Positions 8,664 to 19,364 of a DNA stretch of 64,000 nucleotides are shown here, in pieces. Source of the DNA: Gracilaria gracilis (taxonomy: Eukaryota > Rhodophyta > Florideophyceae > Gracilariales > Gracilariaceae); contig JARGSG010000047.1 of NCBI GenBank assembly GCA_030374805.1, positions 248,001 through 312,000 of the forward strand. Direction: 5' to 3'. The position numbers and the translations under genes are program-made. The notes under the pieces were generated by a model. The model saw nothing but the letters and a program-made list of their open reading frames with translations, was not told the origin of the DNA and did not search any database. Position 1 is the first letter of the stretch; each line of letters starts with the position of its first letter.

Positions 8664-11204
8664 CTTAGAGCTGATGGTTGAAGGGCGTTTGCAAATGAGC
8701 TTTCTGTGTGTTTCGAAACCGGCTTGGGGTGTGGTGATTGTGAAAGAGATCCGAGCTCTTGCGGCCTTGCAGTCTTGCTTATGTAGAGAAGCGGAGCGGT
8801 CCTTCTGCAGTTTTCATATCACTCCGTACAAACCCCCAAAGCTGTGAGGTTTCGTCAAGTGTATCTGTAACACAGGAGAGTCGACCGGTACTTTCTTCAA
8901 CGGAAACAATCTGTACCTCGAGGACATGATGTGTAACTCCAAAACAAGATTGCGGACCCGCAAATTGAGTCTGTTAGGGGTTCGAAAAGATCTCTTGTAC
9001 AATTGTACAAGCAGTTTCAATTCAAACATGTGATTTCACCATGAAAGATTCAAAGAAGTCAAGCTGAGGTGAGAACCCTGTTCCTTTCCTAAGCATTGTA
9101 AAAGGCGCTGGAAACCCTTTCTTGTTCCAGGGTTGTGTCGCGTTCTAGAGCCAGAGACGTGTCCAGTGACATCATCAAAAGAGTTCCCTGCCGGGAGATG
9201 AAGATCAAAAACTATCCTGTTGACGAATATCATTCGCGAATCAGAGCCTTCGGGGCGAATGGTATTATCTTTGTTCAACTACGGAAAGAAATATATAATT
9301 TCCCAAGAATCCTGTACTCGACTTGCTAATTCTTCCGCAGACGCTCGACAGGGGGCGGTAATTATTTGGAAGGTACATATCACCAACTTGATAGCGTCAG
9401 AGTCACGGACTTCTTCTGTATGGATTTGAAGGATACCGAACTTGAATTTCTGTGAATGATTCGTCAGCTACCCTAGTCTCCAATGCTCGGGCACCTACTC
9501 ATACACATTCTGACTTTGGCTTCTGGTAGGTCAAACTAGTTTGATGATTATTTCCTTGAATCTGCGCTGTTGGAATAGAATCTCCCAGAATCTCATGTTC
9601 TTTCCTGCTTCGCGTTTGAAGCTGGCATCTTGATGAAATGCGCTGTCAAGAAGAATCAAATTGTGATGATACATGTTATCAAAGAGCTTTGCTATCCAAG
9701 AAGGAATGCTTTTGTTTCTACTTTGAAGGTCTTCATCTGCTACTCCATGAATGTTCTTGAAAGAATTTTCTACTGATCCAAGCAGGCGAAATGATGTGAT
9801 CGGACTCGAAAAGTATGTAATATAACATTCTACAGACTACAACGAATATAGTGAAAGACAATACCTTTTACCATGGTCATACCCAAGCCAGTACAGATCT
9901 TGGGCATACTTTTCCATCCTTATCTCACGCAGAACGAAACGGTTGGTGTCCATGAACAATTCAAAAATTGCTCTTTGAGTGCAAACGAATTGGGCTGTCC
10001 AGCTGATGACCCCACAAACCATAAACATTTACGAAGACCTCGCTGGGTGTATGAATGTCAAGAATGTATAGTACAGGAGTGCACACTAAGAATGTAAATA
10101 GACGAGTAATCGTACATGTGCAGCGATGGAACTGTTTCCATAACGAACAGGAGAGCACTACCTGTCTGCGAGAATGGTATGATCAATGGCAGTTCTTAGC
10201 CACACGTTTTGCTTCTGTCCCCTGTTCCTTTCTCTTCCGTGTTGGACAATGTTTTGTCTAACATAAGTGAGCATCTTTAATTTGTGCCTTACTGGGCTTT
10301 CGCCTGGAGTTGAACTGTGGTTTCCAACGAATTCAACCACCCATCCCTTTCCCTCGTTTTCGGCAACACATTCTACAGTAGCGGGAAGACTGACATAAGT
10401 CATCCCGCACTACGTGAGCTTAGATACCATTTGGATGAGCATTTCTCTCTAGATTTTGGAATAAAGTTAGGTAGCTCAGGGGTTCTGCACGGGAAAGAGG
10501 ATAGATATAGTGAATTGGGAGGGGGAGTAGAGAGCCTGGGCTTGATCCTGGGCCCCTGCGCTTTCCGCAAAAAGCACTCGAACACGGTTACCGATTCAGC
10601 TATGCCGTTCATGGTGTTGTGACTGTGACTGTCATCTGAAGCTGACTGGATTCAGTAGATGACTTCTGCCAGCCTTTTCCTTCCTGCTTGTTTTGAACCA
10701 AAAACCGTGCAGTATCTACCAGGATGAATAGGGACAGATATCCATTTTATGATTTCATTCCACTCTTCACTCGTCATTTGACGAAACTTGAAACACTCTA
10801 TAAACGCGGGTTACATACCGAAGGTAGCGAACGTTAGGTGAAAACAAAAAGAACCATTTCGAGATACTTTCGGTAGAAAGAGTGTCTCGAAACTTACCAA
10901 GGGTAGGAACGTTACTGTCTCACAAGAGGAAAGCTCTTGAAATCTCTTCCCCTGTGGGATAGATACAGTCAACGAAATTTGAAACGCATCAGCAGGTTTC
11001 AGATGCGCACTAGCCGAATGGTGCAGCCCATTAACAGTTAATCCGGCACAATTAAAGCTCTTCATAGAAACACTTCAACTAAACAAGATTGAGTTTACAA
11101 ACCAAATGCTGTAGCGTAGGATCCATCAAACGGTTCTCAACCGCCAATGAAGGGGGTGAAACTACAACGCGCACAAGAAATGTATCAACGCATACAAAAA
11201 AATT
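8664..11204. other. Gene-poor region with unidentified coding-like remnants
   Basis: About 2.5 kb. The minus strand has stretches that read like protein without a proper gene. One is a 95-codon frame over about 9541-9830 with no start (containing SWIAKLFDNMYHHNLILLD). Another frame at 9837-10028 contains REIRMEKYAQDLYWLGYD and ends near a GTAAAAGG that could be a splice donor. Further upstream is a frame at 10158-10403. They could be exons of one unknown gene or a decayed one. No domain is recognised. A tRNA-like sequence lies at about 10540-10620. Confidence 0.35.
10545..10620 (-). repeat. tRNA-like (SINE-like) sequence
   Basis: On the minus strand the A-box-like TAGCTGAATCGG is followed about 40 nt later by a B-box-like CAGGATCAAGCCC. 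A full cloverleaf does not form, so it is not a working tRNA. It may be the head of a SINE or a tRNA relic. Confidence 0.3.
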
Positions 11205-12209
11205 TCAGTACTTTGTGGAATCGCCCTTGCAATCCATAACAGCCAGACAACGTCTCTTGATGCTGCCGTAGAGCTTCAAAAGGTAATCTGTAGAAAAAGA
11301 CTTTCAGGCCCCCACAATAGCAGACTTAAGATCTTCTACATTGTCATGAGACTTATGACCAATTTAAACCTTCCTCACAAGATACCCCCACACATTCTCA
11401 ATAATATTAAGATCCGGAGACCTTGCGGGCCACGGTAGAGTCCTCACATGGTGCTCGGAGATCCAATTGTGCGTCAAAAGAGAAGTATAAATTGGCGCTT
11501 TATCCTGCTGAAACGTATAAGGATGGCTTTCTCCAAACAACTCAGCAACCAAAGGTAATAAGCCTGAGCTCAACGTCTCGCAGTACCTTTCTAAGTTTTG
11601 CTTGCCACTCAAAAACACAATCTCAGATACACCATAAAAAGAAATGGCACCCCAAACCATGACGGATCCCCCACCATTTTGACGAGTTGAGAAACGGCGG
11701 GGTTCGCGACGTAGATCATGCCAGTACTTCGCGAGTCCGTCGGGTCCATCTAAGTTCAACTTTTTCTCGTCAGAGAAGATGACTGTCACCCAGAAAGTGT
11801 CCCCACGAGTGACATGGCGACGCGCCCAAGTGAGCCTCGTTTCCTTGTGCCGGGTAGTGAGTCTTGGACTCTTCGTAAAGCGGCGGTACTTCAAATTGGG
11901 TGTCTTGCGCAGGATTTGTTGGACGCGACGGACTGTGATAGATAATTCAAGACGCTGCTTCAAGTCGTGGGCGCTGTAGTTTCCAGTTGCTGCCAGTCGC
12001 AGCAACAGCGTTTTGCTACGGGTGGCGAGCTTTTGGGCGTTACTTGGCGTTTTGGTGACGTTCATCGCATTATGACGCACCAGAAAGCGTGATATTGTTG
12101 ATGCGGCGCGGCTTAGTTGCTTGGCAATAGTACGAATCGGCACGAGCTCATGCTGAAGGGCTAGTATTTGGCCCTTCTCAAAGTCAGAGGGGTACCCTTT
12201 TTTTGGCAT
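11205..12209 (-). mobile_element. Tc1-family DNA transposon transposase, interrupted by stops
   Basis: A DD34E Tc1/mariner-type transposase. Seen: N-terminal helix-turn-helix (TIAKQLSRAASTISRFL), first Asp in VIFSDEKKLNLDG, second in TFQQDKAPIYTS and the Glu in SPDLNIIENVWGYL, with exactly 34 residues between the last two. The uninterrupted frame is 281 codons (11364-12209). Reading on in the same frame past TAA at 11364 and one later TGA gives family-like sequence (NVEDLKSAIVG, LLKLYGSIKRRC, then KGDSTKY) to a final stop at 11205, about 334 codons in all, the usual Tc1 length. Two in-frame stops therefore break an otherwise complete gene, implying a fairly young death. I found no convincing terminal inverted repeats. 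Confidence 0.9.
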
Positions 12210-13039
12210 GTTTTACCAATGTTGAGGAACAAATGTGTCAGTTAGATGATTGCAGAGTGTAGTGGTGACTATATGAGATGATTCAAAGTACGTACGTTCT
12301 GCTTGTTTTTGCGGGAGATGCAGTACTGGTGTTTGTACTCGTTTGAGTTTCGTGGTCGTTTTTGGCGGGTAGAGAAGTGTTGCTCCGCCTTGAAAGCGGA
12401 ATGCAAAGAGTCTTTTGAGTTTCTGTTTAAAGGCATTGATGCGTTTAATATGTGTAAGGACTAAGGCTACAACCGCTTTCTGGGGTGCGTTATTTGGTTT
12501 ACAAGCATCGTTGCGTTTCAAATTTCGTTGACTGTATGCATGAGACAATGCAAATCTTGTTGGCCTGTAAGACGTGGAAAGGCCCACACACTGGTCCAGA
12601 GGGCTCTCGGATTTCGCATTCCGGGTGACGCAGAAGCTGCTATCCACATAAAACGCACTGGACACGTTGCATGCATATGCGTTGACGGCTCGGTCGCTTC
12701 TACGTGAAGGCTACAGATGCTTCCAGGATAAAAGACAAACCTTCCAGGATGCTTCCCGTTGACGTCAAAGGAAGGTGAGTCGATCACGTTACCAAGTGCA
12801 GATGTGCGCCCCTCAGTGCTTTGCAAAAGACTTACCGCCTTTGCAAAAATGTTCCGCCCAACTTCATCCAAGCAGCTTTCTTTTACACTAGAGACTGGTA
12901 CCAAAATTGTTCTCACATCCACTGAGATATTGTAAACACCCAACTTCAAGAACAACAGGGATTACGGACATGCTTTGCTTACCAGGTTATGCTGGGGATG
13001 TGGTCCTCTCCGCCTGTTGTAGGAGCGCTGATGTCTGGT
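12210..13039. other. Region between transposon and pseudogene
   Basis: About 830 bp. A 145-codon minus-strand frame (12518-12955) has mixed, protein-like composition but no recognised domain and no promoter. I leave it uncalled. Confidence 0.4.
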
Positions 13040-14275
13040 TAGTTCTATGCACAGCGTGCGTCTTTTTCCGTAACCAATCTTTGTATTTCCTATCCTCCAT
13101 TCTCAGGGAAAGCTTCTACCACACAGCCTGGTGATAATTGTTGACCCATTCAGTTTCTGTTTCTGACAAAATCTCCCACTTGATCATTGATGTATGTATT
13201 GGTAAAAACGTCAGCCTTTCTTTCGATCGCAAGATAGTTCTTTCCCCCAGATTGTTGGGTAGTCTAGCGTTTCACAACCTGAAGCAAATTTTCAATGCGG
13301 ATACCAAATCATCCATCTTCACATAGTACCCTCACAACCGTTCCTTCTTTCAGCACCGCTACGTTCGATCTTGGACGGAGAGAAATGCTGTGGGGACCTT
13401 CATGAACATTCAGACATGCATCCACCCCGTACCATGCCTGTAGTCTAACCCGATGTTCCATAGCGAGACACGGACAAGGGTATCCAACATGAGCCCAGTC
13501 GTATCGTCTGGGAACACTATTGAGTCAATTCGGATGTGACCTTGCAAAACTCACGTGAAACACTCTCTCTCATGATCCGTAGCATTTCCCCCAAGATGAA
13601 TTGTTCGGGTTACATCGGTCGTTGCGTCTACATACTAACCACCGCAGTCTCACAGAAAAAAAACTTCTTTGCTGCCTACCTTCAGAGGGTTGTAGTGAAT
13701 GATAGCCCCATGGGCGCCAAATCCAGCGATCGTTGGGAAAGACTCCTCCAAAAACCCATTCTTTTGGGAGCGAAACTCTCTTAGTTTCATGGCCGCCTTG
13801 AACTCGAAAGTAGGAGCTTTACCAGAATTCACGTAGTCTTCGAGCCAACATAGGAACGGTGAGAGCGAAACCGTCGCGAATATGCGCCCCTTGCATTCCT
13901 TTCAGTTCTGCATCGTTCTTGCATGCTATCATCATCCTCACGGGTGCTTCTTCCGCAAGAACGAACTCTCCAAGGGCTTCCTTGAGTGCCACCGAGTTCG
14001 AGCTTGGATCAAGCCACACCGTTTGCTCTTTTGAGGCGATGTCACGCAAATCTTGCAATACCTGCTCCTATGCGAGTATTCGTAGACCATTTGAGCGCAA
14101 GAAATCAACAGCTTCGAAACCGAGCTTGGAGACGCTAGCGTATATCTTTGGCGTATACTTACTGATAACGGCGTACGCTGGAACACAGGATTATGTGGAA
14201 TATCACTTCCTCGAATCTTGGACAGCCAACATACCTCATCAAGCATGGATAATCCTTCACGACCATCGATTCCCG
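13040..14275 (-). pseudogene. Aminopeptidase P (XPNPEP1-like) pseudogene
   Basis: Pieces in several frames line up in order with Xaa-Pro aminopeptidase 1. They run from LDEVCWLSKIRGSDIPHNPVF-like sequence near 14240, through KNDAELKGMQGAHIRDGFAL, FLEESFPTIAGFGAHGAIIH, DATTDVTRTIHLGG, LNVHEGP and FGIRIEN, to ETEWVNNYHQAVW near 13110. Lesions seen: at least two single-base frameshifts (after NPVF and before FLCWLED), a small deletion at the HGTG metal-site loop, and five or more in-frame stops, several explained as CGA to TGA or CAG to TAG. No intron is needed. The N-terminal third is not recognisable. The active enzyme removes N-terminal residues before proline and binds two metals. This copy cannot work; an intact copy may exist elsewhere. 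Confidence 0.88.
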
Positions 14276-14871
14276 TAAGGTGTCAAGTTTTTCATTGACG
14301 GATTTACAGGGGTATTGGATGTCGCAAACGCGCACTTGCCCATCGGTATCTGGCCCATGCGGATCTCGTAGAAATTAGGCCCACTACAATGCGTAAACAA
14401 CGTCAGAAAGCGCAACCCAAACGGTGGATGTTCGCAGTCCCCTTGTAGCTCACGTTCGCGACACAAGTCCGAAGCGTCTCCGCCATGCGCTCAACCTCAG
14501 TTAGAGACATGGAGCGCGCATGCTGTTTTACGTGCTCCTTGACGAGTTGTACCATCTGCTCTCCCCTTTGCTCACCAAGCAAGCTTTCGATCCCAAACGC
14601 TGCTCGCCTCTGCCGGGAGTTGGCGCGCGCGCGGCGGAGCTTCATTCGGCGCCGACAGCGTTGGCGCATCACCTGCATCGCCATCTGCCGCAACGGCTAG
14701 TGTTGGGCCGGCACGCGCTTCCGGGCCCTACCAATCGGGCGATCTGACGGCGGCGAAGCCTGTAGTACAGGATAGTTAAATCAGTTGTGTACACGGGCCA
14801 AGTATTGGTACTTTTGGTAAATGCATGTAGCACGATGCTCTCCGAAACGTATGGTGGTGATGTAGTCAGCC
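14276..14871. other. Gene-poor flank of SGNH hydrolase
   Basis: About 600 bp. A 96-codon Arg-rich frame on the minus strand (14403-14693) shows no known domain and no conserved start context. It may be the eroded front of the neighbouring pseudogene or chance. Confidence 0.35.
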
Positions 14872-15885
14872 TCATTTAGACACGTTCGTTGTTCTCCCAA
14901 CAATGGCGTCACCATGATTGTCACCGACCGTTTGTTCGATGACATCGCGCAACAAAGCTGCCATAACATGCCCCCCCTGTTCGGAAGGTTCCACACGTGC
15001 AACGTAGTGGGTGGTATCCTTACCATTCATTACGCGGTAAAACGGAACGGTTACGACAGTCACACCCGGAATGTGGAACCTGGAAGAGGCAGCCTCAAAC
15101 ACTGTTTGAATCAATTGCTGTAACTTGACAGGACTGGAGTTATACTGCAGCACAGACAGCACAAACGAAGCCCAAGAAGGTGCTAAAGCCTCGTCCGGGA
15201 AGTACAAGCCGCAAACGACAACCAGACGCGGGCGGCGATCGGACAGCATGCGTACGATGTAATGGCGTACTGAGTCGCCAAACAGGGACACCAGGTGCTC
15301 AAATCCAATCGAAGAGCGAGTGAACATCTGCATGAGCACAGAGAAAATGGTGCGCAGAGAAGGAAGCAAGGCAACATCATTGCCACCGAGACTGACCACG
15401 ACTATGTCATCAGCGCCAACATGGTCGCTCACAATGCGATCCTGCGCCAGGAGAGTGTTCCGACGCTGTGCTACTGTTGAAGCTTCCACGGCGCAGTTGA
15501 AGGTCACATAAGAGGGATACAGTGAATTGAGCCAGTACGAGACATCGCGCTTGAGTAAGCGTGCGTCTAGCAGACTCGCATGCAACTCGTCCGGGTGCGT
15601 CTGGTCACGGAACGGAATCCAATACTTGTTGTCCAACGTGCTGTCGCCCAGCAGCCAGATGGCGGGCTTATGGCGTGGCGCGGCGACCAGTCGTCGCAGA
15701 TCAAGCGCCGGATGGCCGCTGTATTGCGTGTAGAAGGAGCGCGCGCCGATAAGCGGCGGCGGCGACGGCTGGCGGCGCCCCGCGCGCTTGGACGTACTCA
15801 TAGCGGTGGCGGGCGCGAGCGACGGCGCCGACGGCCGCAGACAAGCGGCGACAACGGCTACGGCGAAGGCGACGCGCGCGCCCAT
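14872..15885 (-). CDS. SGNH-fold hydrolase (GDSL-like esterase/acetylxylan esterase type)
   Basis: A 337-residue protein with an N-terminal hydrophobic leader (VAFAVAVVAACL, about residues 5-16) that could be a signal or plastid peptide. SGNH blocks seen: G80-D81-S82 with nucleophile Ser82 in WLLGDSTLDNKYW, GGND at 167-170 with the oxyanion Asn, and D290-T-T-H293 near the C-terminus, which fits the catalytic DxxH. The middle is hydrophobic and typical of the fold. Substrate cannot be deduced; carbohydrate or lipid ester hydrolysis is likely. It is divergent from the kinesin gene, whose longer open frame overlaps it only antisense and upstream of the real start. Confidence 0.78.
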   Translation of the reverse strand: MGARVAFAVAVVAACLRPSAPSLAPATAMSTSKRAGRRQPSPPPLIGARSFYTQYSGHPALDLRRLVAAPRHKPAIWLLGDSTLDNKYWIPFRDQTHPDELHASLLDARLLKRDVSYWLNSLYPSYVTFNCAVEASTVAQRRNTLLAQDRIVSDHVGADDIVVVSLGGNDVALLPSLRTIFSVLMQMFTRSSIGFEHLVSLFGDSVRHYIVRMLSDRRPRLVVVCGLYFPDEALAPSWASFVLSVLQYNSSPVKLQQLIQTVFEAASSRFHIPGVTVVTVPFYRVMNGKDTTHYVARVEPSEQGGHVMAALLRDVIEQTVGDNHGDAIVGRTTNVSK

Positions 15886-16024
15886 TTGGGAAGCGGCTCA
15901 GGGCTGTTCATTGCATGTTGCAGCGGGAGCGTTTGCTGTTGGAGAGAAGATCATAATCGACCACGGAGCGTGCTCGAGCCACGTGGCCACGAAGGGGCGC
16001 ATCGTTGCTGGCGGGTGGCACACG

Positions 16025-16040
16025 CGTTCAAATTTGAACG
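16025..16040. promoter_or_regulatory. Perfect 16-bp palindrome CGTTCAAATTTGAACG in kinesin promoter
   Basis: A perfect inverted repeat in the intergenic region between the SGNH hydrolase and the kinesin. It contains TTTGAA on both strands. TTTGAA is the CHR element of G2/M genes in animals; whether it works so here is unknown. Confidence 0.4.
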
Positions 16041-16240
16041 TGCCACGAATGCTGCCGGCCCGCAGTGGACGCTGCAGCCGCTGCTGCTGCACGCAACACG
16101 CGCCACCGCAAAGCGGCGCAGTGCCCCGGTGGCGCGGCCGCGCCGCCCCGAAGTCGAGTGCCATTCCGCGCGCCCGCGAGCGCGTCGTCCTCTGCGCTTC
16201 AGTCGTCGCATCCGCGCGCGCCCCGCCCGCCGCCGCCGCC

Positions 16241-19117
16241 ATGGGCGACCCTCAGGTCGCCGCCTGGCTCCGTTGCGCCGGTCTATCGCGCTTTCTGCCG
16301 CGCTTCACCGCCGCTTTGGTCACACCTCCGCTCTTCTTGCAGTTGTCGTCCACCGACCTTGACGCGCTTGGAGTGGACGGCCCTGCCGACCGCAAGCGCC
16401 TCACAGACCTTATAAACGACCTTCGTCGCCACGCGCACTTGCCGCCGCTTGCCGTCATGCATGCTCGTCCGGAGCGACGCCCGCTGCTTGAGTCTTTGTC
16501 CGATCGAAACTTGGCGTCCGCGTCCACACCGGCCTCGCACGATGCCTCTACGCAGCGCTCGCACTCGAAGAATGCCTTGGCGGCGTCCGCTGCCGCCGCA
16601 CGCCATGCGTTGCGCCCGTCCTCCTCCTCGTTTTCGTTTGCTGCACCGCGCGTCACCGTTTGCGTGCGCAAGCGCCCGCTGTCGAGGAAGGAGCGTTCGG
16701 CCCATGATCGCGACGTCGTCACCGTCAATGTCAATAACGGCTCCCTTTGCGTACACGAGCTTCGCGAAAAGGTCGATCTTACTAAACATGTCGTCACCCA
16801 CCCCTTCAGTTTTGACTCCGTGTTCAATGAGCATGTGAGCAATCCCGTCGTGTACGAGAACACCGCCAAGCCTCTCGTTGACACCCTGTTCACGGGTGGA
16901 CGCGGCACTTGCTTTGCATATGGCCAAACCGGCGCCGGAAAGACCTTCACCATGGCGGGAGATGGCGCTGAAAACCCCGGTTTGTATACGCTCGCCGTAC
17001 GCGATGTTTTTGATCGAATCCGTTCAATGGAAGCGGACGAGTGGCAAGCTGCGTCGGAGCAAGGTATCGAAGACTTCGAACCATCTGATCCACCGCAAGT
17101 GTGGATTAGTTTTTATGAAATCTATGCATCGAAGCTGCAGGACTTGTTGAACCGCTCATCAAAGCTCGAATGTCGCGAGGATGGCAATAATCAAGTTCAA
17201 ATTGTAGGATTGGCCGAACGATTGTGTGAGGTTGAAGAAGATGTACTGGCTTGCATTGACGAGGGAAGCGCAGCTCGTTCCACTGGTGTTACTGGCGCAA
17301 ATGATGATTCCAGTCGCTCTCACGCCGTTTTTCAAATCGAATTGCGCCATCCGCCCGCTGATTGCGCTCCGAAAGACGCCAATAACGCTATGAGGGAGAA
17401 GCTACTACGCGGTTCACGCCCGAATCAAGAACCCGAGAACAAAGGGGAAGAGATAGGCAGGTTATGTTTTATTGACCTTGCTGGGAGCGAGCGCGGTAGT
17501 GACACGGCCAATTCGACAAAGCAAACTAGGATGGAAGGCGCAGAGATAAACAAGAGCCTGCTTGCTTTGAAGGAGTGCATTCGTGCTATGGATAAGAAAA
17601 AAGATCACACTCCTTTTCGAGGGAGCAAGCTTACACAGGTTTTGAAAGCTTCTTTCATTGGGAAGAATTGCAAGACGGTAATGATCGCGAACATCTCTCC
17701 CGCCTCAGCTAATGTTGAGCACACGCTTAATACCCTGCGGTACTCGGACAGAGTGAAAGAAATCAAAAAGGAGAAGGCTCATTCACCCCCTCCGGCTGAA
17801 AGCTCTAGGCTCGGAGGGCGTCGGGCTACCTTCAGTCACGGCATTGGAATCCGATCTGGACTATCATCTGGTTCAACCACCCCAATGAAACCCACGGTCC
17901 AAGACAACGAAGCAGAGAACAAAGCGAATATTCGCGAGAAACTGATGACAGAACGGAAGTCGTTACCATCGCACTCTCGTGCTCATGATGCCGAAATTCT
18001 TGCCACTCCGGCCCGTGGTACTAAACGGGCCCCACCCCATCGCGCGGCAGCTAAACCTAGAGGTAGGGCTTCTGACGGTGCGTTTCTGAGACCGACCAAC
18101 ATGGGAGGCGAAGACGAGCAAGCCCCCATCAAACAGCATAGGTCTAGGACGGCAAGGAAGCGAACTCCACGAGCCGCTACCATGATTCCTTCGCGCCCAT
18201 CAACTGGAGGGACATTTCTTCCTAGACCTCCTCAACGAAGAAAAGGGGGCGGAACTGAGAAACCGTTACTTCGGTCGAATAGTATGCGCGTTCGCTCACC
18301 TTCCAAAAGCAGTGTGTCTGTGTCAGGCGAAGTTGATTCTGATGGGTTGGAAAGCACATCCGACGAAGCGCCGAAGATCAAGCTGCGTGTTGAAACACGT
18401 AGGCCGAGTACCGCGATGCCGCAGGCGTCCTCAACTATGATCACCCGCAGAAGAGCGAGGGAGCTGGAGGCTCGTCGTGCTAAGGAAAAGAAGGCGGAGG
18501 ATGAATCTATGGCACCGGACACATCACCAGACGAGAGCGAGACGGATGTGACGATTGAGGCCGTTTCGTCGCGGAGGAAGCAAAGAAGTCGCAATGTGGC
18601 TCAGTCGGCGATGGAGTTCTATGGTACGCAAGCAGGAGAGGAACTTTCCGATGACGAGCTGTTGTTTGCTAGTTGTGATAATCTTGTTGACGAGGCTACC
18701 TCTGCAGTTCAAAAACGGCTAGGAGCGGTGGTGTCCGACGTCGACCAAACGGGAAGAAGGGCTTCAAGCAAGATGGAAGCGCGAAAGGGCCATGCTTCCT
18801 TCACGTCGGACACGAAGACCACTCTGAATGGCGGCTCTTTATCTGCGAGCAGTAGCGAGGAACCGCCTCCGCCACCTTCATTTGGCAGGGCTGGAAGGAC
18901 CAAGGCTGAAGAGATTAAGCTCAATGGCGTTATTCGAATGCATCATGTACAGATAGAAGAGTTGATGAGATTAACCGAGGCGGATGTATCGCTTGTGAAC
19001 GCCGCCGAGAAGGGTGAGATTGATGCGCAAGAGTACGCACTGAAGTTGGGCCTCAATCTGTCTCAGAAGATGGACCTTGTGAGACGGCTGCGAGACAAGC
19101 TGGTGCTTCTTGAGTAG
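16241..19117 (+). CDS. Kinesin-13 (KIF2/MCAK-type) microtubule depolymerase
   Basis: A 958-residue kinesin with an internal N-terminal motor. Order: a short SAM-like helical domain (about 1-65, containing WLRCAGLSRFL), a Ser/Ala linker, the motor from about 137 (RVTVCVRKRPLSRKERS, a kinesin-13 mark) with P-loop G228QTGAGKT235, switch I NDDSSRSHAVF and switch II DLAGSERGSDT, then a long disordered Ser/Arg-rich region and a helical C-terminal domain (about 890-958). Kinesin-13 proteins depolymerise microtubule ends in spindles and cilia. I chose 16241 because GCCGCCGCCATGG is a strong start context and the N-terminal domain begins there. The open frame continues 151 codons upstream into the SGNH gene. 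GC falls from the 5' to the 3' end. Confidence 0.93.
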   Translation: MGDPQVAAWLRCAGLSRFLPRFTAALVTPPLFLQLSSTDLDALGVDGPADRKRLTDLINDLRRHAHLPPLAVMHARPERRPLLESLSDRNLASASTPASHDASTQRSHSKNALAASAAAARHALRPSSSSFSFAAPRVTVCVRKRPLSRKERSAHDRDVVTVNVNNGSLCVHELREKVDLTKHVVTHPFSFDSVFNEHVSNPVVYENTAKPLVDTLFTGGRGTCFAYGQTGAGKTFTMAGDGAENPGLYTLAVRDVFDRIRSMEADEWQAASEQGIEDFEPSDPPQVWISFYEIYASKLQDLLNRSSKLECREDGNNQVQIVGLAERLCEVEEDVLACIDEGSAARSTGVTGANDDSSRSHAVFQIELRHPPADCAPKDANNAMREKLLRGSRPNQEPENKGEEIGRLCFIDLAGSERGSDTANSTKQTRMEGAEINKSLLALKECIRAMDKKKDHTPFRGSKLTQVLKASFIGKNCKTVMIANISPASANVEHTLNTLRYSDRVKEIKKEKAHSPPPAESSRLGGRRATFSHGIGIRSGLSSGSTTPMKPTVQDNEAENKANIREKLMTERKSLPSHSRAHDAEILATPARGTKRAPPHRAAAKPRGRASDGAFLRPTNMGGEDEQAPIKQHRSRTARKRTPRAATMIPSRPSTGGTFLPRPPQRRKGGGTEKPLLRSNSMRVRSPSKSSVSVSGEVDSDGLESTSDEAPKIKLRVETRRPSTAMPQASSTMITRRRARELEARRAKEKKAEDESMAPDTSPDESETDVTIEAVSSRRKQRSRNVAQSAMEFYGTQAGEELSDDELLFASCDNLVDEATSAVQKRLGAVVSDVDQTGRRASSKMEARKGHASFTSDTKTTLNGGSLSASSSEEPPPPPSFGRAGRTKAEEIKLNGVIRMHHVQIEELMRLTEADVSLVNAAEKGEIDAQEYALKLGLNLSQKMDLVRRLRDKLVLLE

Positions 19118-19364
19118 CTTATGAATGGTGCCAAGTAGGGGGAGATGGGGCATGTTTAATGGTTGATATAGGTGGTGAGGGTATTAGGTTGTGTTTTGAT
19201 AGATACTTTTTGAGTAGCGTGTGTACAAACAGACTTTTTAGACTTGCGTTCTAACTATAACGCGTATAAAAGGGGGCTTTAACATACAAGGATGAAAAGC
19301 AGTGACGGAGCAGTGACGGTGAAGGACTTTTACAAGAATAGGATAACAGGAGGCGGGAAATGGG

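Noticed and set aside
15788-16240. 151-codon upstream extension of the kinesin frame
   Set aside because: It overlaps the SGNH gene antisense, is Arg/Ala-rich and lacks similarity; the Met at 16241 has a strong context and begins the N-terminal domain.
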